Assembly: GCA_034638255.1 (NCBI GenBank)
Contig: JAWPGT010000001.1
Coordinates: 930,001 to 994,000 of the forward strand
Direction of reading: 5' to 3'
Source: Coprinus comatus
Taxonomy: Eukaryota; Basidiomycota; Agaricomycetes; Agaricales; Agaricaceae
DNA: 64,000 nucleotides
Under the pieces are notes generated by a model. That model saw only the letters and a program-made list of their open reading frames with translations. It ran no database searches and had not been told where the DNA came from. The translations under genes were made by a program, and so were the position numbers. The first letter of the stretch is position 1, and every line of letters begins with the position of its first letter. Below, in pieces: positions 14,413-24,875 of this stretch.

Positions 14413-17330
14413 ATGGGATTTTGCCGTAGATGTGGTGACATCGTCTCGGGACCACGTTGTCACAAATGTGGTGGTACATCAGTCGGTGAGTATAAATTTC
14501 CTCTTTGCTTTCGCCTTCTTATGATACAACTCAACCGGCGTTCAATGACCAGCTGCAACTGTGTCCTGGAACCAAATAACATCTGGCGATCATCAGCAGG
14601 ATAAATGGTCTGAGACCTACGTATCTCGCCCGAAATCTGTCTCCCCAACTCGGCCTAAGAGCCGTGGTCCACTGGAAGGGCACCCAACATCAACCACTGG
14701 CAAACGTTTCCCTCGACCCATAGGCACAGAAATTACTGGTTCTACAATAATTGACCATCGTATCTCTGATCACATTGCGTTGGCAGCATCCTACTCGAAT
14801 CGTCCTGTCGCCCCGCTCAAGCCCTCCGTAACGGGCCCTAAACCCGAATCTGGCATCCTACCTTCCATCACACCTAATGATACCACATTATCAAAAGTCT
14901 ATGGATCTGTTTTGCAGCCCAAAGAAAGTCTTGCGACGCATTCTTGCGCTGATTGTTCTACACCTTTTCTCCCTGACGCTACAATATACCCTGATCCTTT
15001 ACTAGATGGGTCCGAAGATCCACGCTTCCTATGTCGACAATGTTTCATCGTCAACGGGGGATCTAAAGGGCTTTGTCCCAATTGCTCTAAGCCCGTTACT
15101 ATTCTCAAAGCTGAAGGAGGGTTTGTATACGCTGCAGACAAGTATTGGCATAAAAAGTGTTTCAAATGCGATGGATGTTCCAAGGATATAGGCGATTCTC
15201 CAATGGTAGACTTACTCGGTCGTCCATCTTGCGCTACTTGCTTTGATACGTGCCTTACCCGAGATCTTCAAACACCAAAGAAGAAAGAAGGCACTCAAAT
15301 TCACAGCCCCCTTGAAAGACGTAACCAGAGAGGTTTTGATAGTTCTTCTATCCCCAATAAGATTAGAGATTCGAGTCCAGCTATTGAAGAACTGGAACAT
15401 CGTCTTGGAATCTCAAAGAGTCGAGAAGGCAGTCCAGCGATAGAGGAACTCAGCCAAAGATTGAGCTCGATAGGTAAAGAATATCAAATGCGCTACAACA
15501 ACTCGCCATGTAGCCCTGCTTTGGACCGTTCCCAGACCCGCTCTAGCAAAGAAGATGGCAGTCCGAGCCCTGTCCGTAAATGGGAGCGTTTAAAAAGCCC
15601 CGAACCAGATAAACAACCTGCAATGACATCCCCATCAGCTCTTTCAAGTCCTCGAGGGTCAACTGAAAGTCCTGTACCGACACCCGAAGCCATAGCAGAA
15701 ATGAAGCAGCGTTTCATTTCCAGTTCAATCATATCACCAACTTCCTCTACAATCACTTTGCTCGAATCTTCCCCAGCACTTTCTGTCTCGCCTCTCCGCA
15801 TAATTCGATCATCAACATCGTCGAGAAACAATTCAGCTTCGCGAATACCTGTCCCTTCCTCTCAGTTTGAACCCTCATCACCTTCTACAACCCCTGATTT
15901 CTTGTCCGACTTTTCTGATACCCTTACTCAGTCCTCTTTCTCTGGCCTTGATTCACCCCCTAGGAATCCCGAGCCTACTTTGCCTCTCTCTTCCTCACGT
16001 TACAGCCGCAGAGATTTTACCTCATGTCCTGACAATGTTATCGTAGAGGAGACGAGAAGCCAGCTGAATACACCCAACCGGACACCTCAATCGACTGGTA
16101 AAGGCAAAGCAGAAAACATTGCGTTGAACACACCTACCAAATCACCTTATAACAATTTGGCATCACCGACATCCATTCAGCTGTCTACAAGTGTCTTTGC
16201 TAATAGCACTTGTGCGAAATGTAGCAAACCGTTGTTCTCAGTGAATGAAGGGGGGAACTTTGTTACAATACCCGGTGATTCGGAAAATGATTCTCAGATA
16301 TACCACAGGGATTGCTTCAAATGTGCGGTTTGCCACGGTATTTTCAATGAAAGTCGCAATGGTCAGGCCATCTTCGTCAAGTCGAGCGCTGGGCCCGCCC
16401 ATTTAGAGGTGCGTGTTAATTTATTCTACACAGACTCTGATGGCTGATTTTCATGTTAAGTGTGCGCCCTCGGAAAGAATTTTGATTCGGAAATCTCCTA
16501 GTGCTAATTCATTGAGATTTAGCCATGAAAGGGCACAGTCAAGCGGTAGTAGTTCGACCAAGAGCCCATCGCCTTCACCACTAAGGAACAGGAGTAACAC
16601 TAATTATAGTTCCAGTAGGTTTGAACGCCCCCCAGCATCGACCCCAGCAATAAACACATCTTTCCCCCGTTTCGGTAGCAGAACAACATGTCCTGGTTGT
16701 CAAAAAGTTGTCTCGCCAATGGAAAAAGGTGTTATACCTGGACCGCAAGGTTCTCGATGGCATTCAGACTGCTTGGTCTGTGGTGGAAAACAACCACCCG
16801 TGAAAACCACTGCCTGGATCTTAGGGCGAGGAGAAGAAAAGAAGAAGGGGCCTGGCTGTGGGAAGAAACTTGACAGCGCTGCGAAGACAGATACAGAAGG
16901 ACGCATCTGGTGTAGGCAATGCTTGGTATGTATGACTAGATGTTGCGCATCACACTATTCTAATTTTTTGGCTCACCAGTTGTTACTTGGCGTTGGTGGA
17001 TCACCACAACCATCTCCGACGCGCGCTAATCTATTATCGCAAGTAAACTCGAGCGGCAAAATACCGGAGATGACTGGAACTACCACCCTTGCCCGACACT
17101 TCACGGGTTTGGGTAGTGATGGTGGCCTGTTAAGGCAGTTGACAGGGGGGTCAACGGGCCCAACAAGAAGTCTCAGCCCAACGAAACAACTTGGTCATAT
17201 GGGTAGCGGGGTACGTCCAAGGCCTAAAAGTGTGATTGGTATGCGGAACCCTAAGACTGTGGATGAAGGCCGGGGGATATTTTTGGTCAAACAATTGACT
17301 GGTACAAGCTCTCCTAGTCAGTGGGGTTAA
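14413..17330 (+). CDS. LIM-domain protein (paxillin-like, fungal)
   Basis: The protein of about 910 residues starts with a small zinc motif, CRRCGDIVSGPRCHKCGG (Cys-x2-Cys-x7-Cys-x2-Cys). A first LIM region follows near residue 135 (CADCSTPF ... CRQC ... CPNC) with the continuing zinc ligands HKKCFKCDGC and CATC. A long Ser/Pro-rich region full of SPAxEEL repeats and SP/TP sites follows. A second LIM region (CAKCSKPLF ... HRDCFKCAVCHG) continues across an intron into CAPSE, and a third (CPGCQKVVSP ... HSDCLVCGG ... CRQC) lies near the end. LIM domains bind proteins. Fungal relatives act at sites of polarised growth and Rho signalling, but I cannot assign this one to a named gene. Four exons; stop TAA at 17328-17330. 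The repeated phosphorylation sites suggest kinase control, which is inference. Confidence 0.8.
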
Positions 17331-17998
17331 CCAACCCGTTGAGTAACATGGACTACTTGGATAATCTCACACCTATGGGATGTATATGTATTGTATTTTA
17401 TCTGTTACCCGTAGTCCCCAGTTCCGAATCTTCATTCGGTATATCAGAAGATTTCGATTACTACTGTTGCATAGTGTTGTGTGAGGCCATCATGATGGAA
17501 AGAACACTACATAACTAAGTATATGGCGGTTTCAGTCTATCTATCATCCAAATCATCAAATACTGTGCACCGTCACAAACAGGTTTCTTCCATCATCATG
17601 TGGCTGTCAAACGTGGGTATATGTTTGGTGTTGACAGTGACTATCAAATGCGATCTGATATCCTGTCCATAACAGACATAGATGTGGTCGTCAAGGAACC
17701 TACTTCTTAACTTACTAACACTTGTCCCCTCACATACGAGCATTTGCCGCTCCACATGTTGAGGTGGTGATATCGTACATTCCCCATTCCCACTGTCTCT
17801 TCTTCTCTTGCTTTCTGGTCATTTCATATCCTTTTCCTTCATTTGTCTCTTCACTTGCCTCACGGTCTTCGTAATCAAATTGCCTCGCACAATTTTGAAT
17901 GAAGCTTCGTTCATTTTAAGGCCTTTTTTGCATTTCTGGAAAATCAGTACGAAGCAACTAGGAACATATATCCAATAGGCTATTTGTTTCCTGCAAAT
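17331..17998. other. Intergenic region before the orphan seven-helix gene
   Basis: 668 bases. The part from about 17780 to 17900 is pyrimidine-rich (runs of CTTCT/TTCATTT), as often seen just upstream of fungal transcription starts. No TATA box or gene is recognised. Confidence 0.4.
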
Positions 17999-20578
17999 AT
18001 GGCACTCAGTGAGGATTTAGCTGTAGGTTTTAATTTTACTAATTATTTCAAAATCTTGTTAATTGCTCACTGTTACCATGTTTGAACACCATCTGTTAAC
18101 ACTATAGTTTGAATGGATCTTGACAGACATCCCCCTTTTCTGTGTTGGCCTTATGGGAATGGGTTTCATTACCTTTGTATTTGCCACCTTGAAGCGCGTC
18201 AATCTGTGAGCACAGTCATTTGCAACAATATCCAAACTGAAGATGAATACATCGCTCAGGGATGCATTCTACCTATATGTTGCCTCCCTTTTGCTCTTCT
18301 TTGCAGCTATCATAGATCTGGGTCAACTTCTTCTCCGGGGACCTACTAAAGTTTCTCGAAACCTCGATCTTGACAGCGTGGTGGGATTTATCATTGCACG
18401 AGAAATTCTTTTGGCTTTATCGAGTGGATTCCTCTTCCTCTTCTTCTGGAAAGTTGTTGGACAATGTCCACCTGCTGAAAAACGAGAGTCGATGCACCAA
18501 CTCAACAAGATGGGCGAAGTATACATACACAGTGCAAGTTGGTCACGATGGGGTGTACCAGGAATCATCTTGCAATGGTTCACGTTGGCCCTCGTCGTCG
18601 TAATTGCACTCCTTCAAATCATGTGGCGTATTATTGATGCTCAAAGAGTTTATGGGAGCGTGTATATAGCGCAGACTACATTGGAGATAGTTGCAGCTGG
18701 CATCTTCATTCTTAAGATTCTGTTGAATTTGTTCGTTTCTGGAGAAACCTCTCGGTGGGTTCCTTTCCGGCGGTATTTGGGATTGATATCTGCAATCTTG
18801 ATTACAACTGCAATCGGTATTGGAAATCTTATAATGTGTATGCACATATGCTATCTATATGGCTTACAGGACTGATAAGTTTCATTTAGTTACCTTCTCG
18901 GAGACGGTGTTGGGACGCTTTCTCCATGCCATTGGCATATATATTCTCCTGGTCACCGACCTTATCAATACCTTCCAGAATAACATTCCACCCCGTGTAT
19001 CTATAGACGACGAGGAGGCAAGAAAAACATCCAATATGATTTCGGACCCGGAGAAACTGCAGGGACCGCTGGCAATCGATACCAACATCCAACCTGCAGT
19101 TACTTTCCAACAGCGAAGCCCTTCCATCGTCACGGTCGACCATGTTCTATCGCCCCCTCTTGATGTTAGCAAACTTCCTGTGCGTACTGTATCCGGTGCA
19201 TCTAGGCTATCCACATTCGTCAGTCGTGCCATCATGTCCCCGGTCTTGGAGCTCAGTGAAGGTTCATCGTCGCTGTCGACCAACTTCACTCCCTCTCGAG
19301 GTCCATCAGCAAAGCCATCTACTTTAACGTCCCCCGTAAAAAAATCGCGCATGTCGGAATTGCACTTTGATATTGTCACACCAAGAGGGGAAACGTTTCA
19401 CTCCCGCAGCGACCGACCTACAACCGACATCTCATTAAGCTACTATGGTATGGACATTGGCTCCGACATACTCGCGGCTCAAAACACTAGCGCAATTCAT
19501 GGATCTAATAAAACACTGGCGAGTAGTTCTTCGAGTCAAATTCGTCTCCCACAGTCGAAACCAGGCCACCGTGGTTCAAACAGTCTTTCATCATTTGATG
19601 AACTCATGCGACAACAGAATGAGCTCGATCAAAGTATCGCGAAGTTGAAGTTCCTTTCCTTCGATATGCATGGGAACAGCTCACAACATGTGGTAAAGCA
19701 AACGTCGCCTAGTGAAATTTCGACCAGTATGAAGAGCAGACCTCAAAGTACTCTTGCGTCTGACTCCCTATCTCCACATAGCGAGTTTTCACTAAGCGTA
19801 TTCCCGGAACCACCTTCCAGGCCAGAAAGTGTAATACCAGCTACTTCGTCTGTACGGTTCAGTGTTCCCCTGATGCTACGACGTAAAGTCACCCGACATT
19901 CATTATCCAATTCTGTTCAAATACACCCCCAGTCTTCTATACCAGGTTCACCACGTCAAATCAGCATCCCCCCGCGAATGACCTCTGCTGGTACTCAATA
20001 TGATGTTACATCTTTCATCGGTGGTTAGTTTCATTTACTCTTCCTTCCAACCAACGATTGATGGATATAATATAGATTTGACATCACCTGGTAACCAGGA
20101 AGTAACGACGGTAATTGCGAGTGCACAGAATGGTTTGCGAGACACAGTCCAGGAAAATGAGCAGCTTGATCATAATTCCAGTCATGGGAATATGGTTCCT
20201 GAGACTACTAAAGCAATGAACTTACGGCCTATGTTATTGCCAAACGTTGCAAAAGAAAAAAGGCCTTTACCAGATATCAAGCGTCCTCTCGGCAATCCAA
20301 GCGGAACAGTGCTCACCCTTCCTCGTCCTAGAGCAATGACTTTGAGACCACTTTACCTTGGAACGCCAGCTGGATCTGTTCCCGTTCCCTTATCGACAAA
20401 CAATACAACGGTGCCATTGGGGTCTCGTCGCGCCACTCGTTTTGCAACTCATAAATCTCAAATTAGCATACCAAAACCTGATTTGGATGTACTGACTGAA
20501 GATGCACCAGAAGCTTATGAGCGACCTCGACCGCCACCGTTCCTACTGGCACTTGAATCAGGTCAACAGAAATTGTAG
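17999..20578 (+). CDS. Orphan seven-transmembrane protein with long Ser-rich tail
   Basis: I do not recognise a named family. After splicing, the N-terminus is short (MALSEDLAFEW) and seven hydrophobic helices follow: FCVGLMGMGFITFVF, YVASLLLFFAAIIDLG, VGFIIAREILLALSSG, IILQWFTLALVVVIALL, LEIVAAGIFILKILL, LGLISAILITTAIGIG and FLHAIGIYILLVTDLI. Then comes a hydrophilic tail of about 480 residues rich in Ser, Pro and SP sites. The topology (short N-terminus, seven helices, long regulatory tail) is that of G-protein-coupled receptors, but I see no pheromone-receptor, cAMP-receptor or opsin signature. About four introns are used; one junction (ATG T|TT ACC) skips an in-frame stop. It could be a receptor or a transport regulator; function unknown. 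Confidence 0.7.
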
Positions 20579-20797
20579 TAATGGCTGGTATGTTACTTCA
20601 TTGCTGTCCTGTGTCATCTATGCCATTGTTTATACATCCTGTTATTCTACATGTATTTATGTATGTATGTATTTTTTTTATTTTTGTTCGCCTGTATTAC
20701 ATAGTTCAATTAGGCGTGGAGCGCCGAACCTTATAGCAGTCTGTGACGTCACACTTATTTGACAGGGGTATTCACTGTTACATGCAATTCACATTAC

Positions 20798-21642
20798 ATG
20801 TCCCAGTTTCCCGATTACTACAAGTTGCTCAGTATTTCTAAGTCTGCGACTCAGGATGAAATACGTCAGGCATATAGAAAGGAGTCATTGAAGTTAGTCG
20901 CTCCAGTCTTAGGTCTATATTCAATAGAAATGACTTTGTCAAGCAAGAACCCACCCCGATAGGCTCGTCAATGCGACACCCGCTGAACAACAAGCCGCAA
21001 CGGAACGCTTCCAAGTATGCATGTCCATCTTATATGTGTCTACTGCTGATAACTATCTTAGGCTGTAGCAGACGCTTACTATGTTCTATCCGATCCACAA
21101 CGACGAAGGGAATATGACATTCTATACAAGACCCGTTCGGATAGAACTGATGATCCAAACTCATCCAATAGTTTCTTTTCACAGTTCGCAAGTATGTTTA
21201 GTAGTTCTGTGCCTGGAAACCAGAACCAGGCGGGAGTAGGACAACCAAACGCTGAAGGCGTGTTTGCCGACGTGTTCGACGAGGTTCGAATATTTATATA
21301 ACACATTGTATTTAGATGACGATCTAACGTTCCCCCATAGCTGCTTCGTCCCGAGGTTGAACGTAGGGTTCCTATTTGGAGTTGGTTAGGCGCGGCTTGT
21401 GGTGGAGGAATTGGCTTCATTATTGCCAACATTCCAGGGCTCATGGTTGGGGTTTTTGCTGGCAATCGTCTAGGTGCTGTTCGTGATGCCAAGGGTAAAT
21501 CAGTGGCAGCAGTCTTCAGCCAGCTAGGAAGTGACCAGAAAGCGGAGGTAAACGTAGTTTCTACAATCTGAGACTCTTTTACTAAATTTTCTACCAGATA
21601 CTTCGTGCTCTCGCAATGAAAGTACTTGGCAGTGCTTTGTGA
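20798..21642 (+). CDS. J-domain (DnaJ class C) protein with glycine-zipper helices
   Basis: A J-domain stands at the very N-terminus: MSQFPDYYKLLSISKSATQ, then HPD restored by splicing (SLKTHPDRLVNATP) and YYVLSDPQRRREYD. The HPD motif stimulates Hsp70 ATPase. There is no Gly/Phe or zinc-finger region, so it is class C. The C-terminal half has hydrophobic segments spaced by small residues (ACGGGIGFIIANIPGLMVGV and GNRLGAVRDAKG), a glycine-zipper pattern that may insert into or pack on a membrane. Total about 210 residues. Introns after SLK, ERFQ, DVFDE and QKAE. It is probably a membrane-linked Hsp70 co-chaperone; the compartment is not clear. Confidence 0.85.
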
Positions 21643-21811
21643 TTTTAGTCTAGTGGTAGTTTGGTTTGGACGACATTATTTTTCTTGGACAGTACAGAGT
21701 TAATCCTGCATGTATATTACAGTTACGTGTTTGCTAGGGTGGATCTCTTGTTTTGGTAGATTGAGATCAATACGTATATTCTCTCCGCTTTTTCTTACCT
21801 CACACCAACCT

Positions 21812-23185
21812 ATGAATGTTGCCAACGACCCCGTAACCGACGCACTCGCATCGTCTAGGTCATGCAACGCGTATCACTCCTCGACGACAGACTATGTTGC
21901 TCCTGGCATTAAGAAATCGTTTACCACACCAGGAAAGATTCAGATGGAGCGCTCGCGGAAGACACTCATGGGTATGCAGTCCAAAACATCTGTATAAAAT
22001 TATCTTACCCTAGAGTTGAAAGACCGTGTCCTCGTAACACCTCTAAAGAAATCTAGTAACAATTTCGAAAATATCATGTCCTTTGAAGCATTCTGACCAC
22101 GTATCTCAGGCCGCTCATTCCGCTCAGTAAACACTGTTAGTCGGTCAACACCTTTAACGCCTTCACTCCGCCATGCGTCACAACGTATCTCATCAGCTCC
22201 TATATGTACGTTCAGTTCACCATTGTTGAATCTTGCCCAATATCTGATATTTGCAATATTACAGTCGCCCCATACCCGAAGAGAAATGCGACATTTCCAC
22301 CAGCCGATGAGAATTCACCTCCTAAGACGCCAACGCGGAATAGGCTTCGTCGGACACATAGTGGTATGAAATCTTATGTATCTTTGGTGATGCACATTCG
22401 ACCTTGACTTTATGAATTATAAATTTCAGAACGAAGCTATTTCAGTCCGGGATCAATCAATTTGGCAGGAGAACACATTCTTGGGTCAAGACGGACTCAA
22501 AATATTGACACCGCAACTCCGAAGTGCTTTTCGAGACAGTCAAAGTGTTCCTCAAGTACAACGTCTAGCTCTGCTAACCCAGCATTGTTCTTCAACCACT
22601 GGAAAAACCCGCGAGATGTTCCTGATTATGGCCTTAATGTTGATGGAAAGCGAAACATGGATTTGGAGTTCAACTTCCAGACAATGTGTATTGAAGACAA
22701 CAGCCCTTTACTTGTCAAGGTTAGCAAGGAGGCAGGCTATACCTGTTCCACAGCTAGCAAGCAGCTTCTACAACAACCTAGCTCCATCTCTCATGACGGC
22801 ACTTGCCCAGAACACCATTGTTCTGGTTCAGACCTTCTGGTTACCCGTTAGTGCTTTCAATACATTGAACTAGCGCCACAACTAATCTGTTCTCTTTACT
22901 ACAATCAACCGTCCCGTCCCTTGTATATGCACCCTTGGCGGGTTCCCATATTCCGTGTTGTCGTGTACATCAGGTCTGCACAATGCTCTTGCCAATGAGA
23001 TTCAAGCTCGACAACTAGCAGAACAAAGACATTTGCAAGAAAAAAAGCGAAGGTTAGAAATGGAAGAGCTGGTACTTCATCTGCAACACGAAAAGGAGCG
23101 GCATTACAAAGAGCTTTCAATGACACTACTACCACAACCCCCATCGAGTTCACCAATGCTTTTATCCAGTCCCTGTCCCACTTAA
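21812..23185 (+). CDS. Unknown basic protein with C-terminal coiled coil
   Basis: The spliced product starts MNVANDPVTDALASSRS. Its N-terminal half is basic and rich in SP/TP sites (TTPGK, TPLKK, TPLTPSL, SPPKTPTRNR), as in CDK substrates. A central part (MDLEFNFQTMCIEDNSPLLV) leads into LASSFYNNLAPSLMTALAQN, and the C-terminus is a strong coiled coil (ANEIQARQLAEQRHLQEKKR, then MEELVLHLQHEKERH). Six introns are inferred; two of them (starting near 22720 and 22855) were chosen because they avoid stops and restore the frame. I do not recognise the family. A cytoskeletal or spindle role would fit the architecture, but there is no direct evidence. Confidence 0.55.
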
Positions 23186-23542
23186 CTCTTTTTTTATCGT
23201 CATTCGCTAGCCATGGTACACTATAATGATCATACTGCGTCATGTTCGGTTAATCTAATGTGCTGGCGACATTTTCCTATTTACAATATAAACATTGCGT
23301 TCTACAGTCAAACTACTCTATAGAATAACAAGAAATACAGAATATGAAGTTTACAAAACATGATATGGTGAATATGAATATATGTATAAGTACACTTTTT
23401 TGAGTGATATGTGGGAGAATGTATCAAAGGCAACCAAAATCAGGAGCAGAGAAACCTTATTATATGGAGAGATGAAATAAGCGCCCCACCTAAGAAGCCA
23501 CAATGTAAATATGGGCCGAGGAAGATAACGACCAAAGCAGAT
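23186..23542. other. Convergent 3' regions, 357 bases
   Basis: Lies between the ends of two convergent genes. AT-rich with several AATAAA-like or TATATG stretches (about 23285-23400). No gene seen. Confidence 0.4.
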
Positions 23543-24681
23543 TTACTGCCACAAATCTCCTGAATCGCCTATTTCTAATTGTTGCTGATTTGCTAAGTGC
23601 TGCAGGCAGATGTAATCATTAAGACTACAGGCGCCATTTGCAATAGACAACGTCAATTCCTCGACGACCTTGTCCGGGCATAGTGGTTGATGATGAAGAA
23701 AAGACGGCGATGGTAGAAGCGAGGTTGGCTCGGAATAGTTGTAAATTGTAGGCTGTGGCTCAATGGGAGGTGATAGCGTGGATGGTATCTTCAGTGGAAA
23801 GGAAAATATTGAAGGAGAGGTTAAGGATTCAGATAGATTTGACGATGCCAGAAGTTCCCCATCCGAGTGATGCACGTTGGATATAATATCTCCTTGGCAA
23901 TGTCTTGGGACGCCCAATGATGTCGGCCGAGTGGCGTTGTATGCCATTCTCGAAGAAACATCGTTAGAAGTATCGCCTGAGACGATCTGAATTTCGTCCT
24001 CGTCTTCCGAGAAGTCGGAATAGGGTATATTCTTCCCGTTCGGCTGTGAAACTCGGGTACGTTTTCTGCCTCTGCGTGCACAGTAAAATGATACGTCCTT
24101 AGAGCGGACCTGTTCATAATCACGCATACGCCGAACAAAGCCTTCGCCATTATCTAGGACGCTTTGGTGCAATTCCCAAAATGCATTTGACCGAAGATGC
24201 ATTAGTTCTGCATGCTCAAGTGATTCCTGTAATCCACTTTCTGGGCGCAGCAAATGGTCGTCTTTAGGGAATAAATTGAAGTCGGTGGATGAAGTGGGAA
24301 GTGCTGTAACAGAAGGGCTAACGAAAGGGGCTCGCCCCACATGCTCTTCAGAATCCATCTTGATATCCGGAGACTAGAACACTGTATCAGTAACAGTAGT
24401 ACTGCAGAATGAAGCACACACACATAACCATCGCAGCGTCGCTTCTTCCCCCTCCTCCAAGCATTTATGTCCCATTTCTGCGGCGTTGATCCATGAGCTG
24501 TGGCCGAAGAATTCATTGGAGGTTGCTTGGCGGCAACCCTACGAGAATGGTTGGGGGATTTATAGAAGATGGGGGAAGATCCAGAAAGTGAGCGGAATCG
24601 ATGCCGACCGTTATATGCGTGGTCAGAGACCATGGGTGGACAGAATATCCCCAGGACAATGACTAGTCCAGTGGCAGTCAA
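23543..24681 (-). CDS. Unknown Ser-rich protein with a basic motif
   Basis: Two exons are joined at RRCDGY|SPDIKMDS by a GT-AG intron near 24371-24428. The first exon has a basic stretch (AWRRGKKRRCDGY), the second a helical piece (LQESLEHAELMHLRSNAFWE) and another basic/acidic stretch (CARRGRKRTR, then SEDEDEIQIV). The C-terminus contains LTLSIANGACSLNDYICL. No known domain is recognised; the composition suggests a nuclear protein. Start uncertain: the ATG at 24681 gives a short hydrophobic N-terminus (MTATGLVIVLGIFC), while the ATG at 24633 gives MVSDHAYNGRH and looks more like this protein's style. The stop is TAA at 23543-23545. Confidence 0.55.
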
Positions 24682-24875
24682 TTATAACTGTCAGTGACGA
24701 CGATCACGTGCATTTACACATTAATCGATGTGGAGTTATCCGTTCCGACAACACCAAGTTAAGTATGCACATCGTTTCAGGTGTCAGTTGTTCCATTAAG
24801 TAAAAGAGTACTACGATACTCGTTAACACTCTGACTCGATTTATGCATTCAAAACCTGTCCCTTTTCACCTCAGC

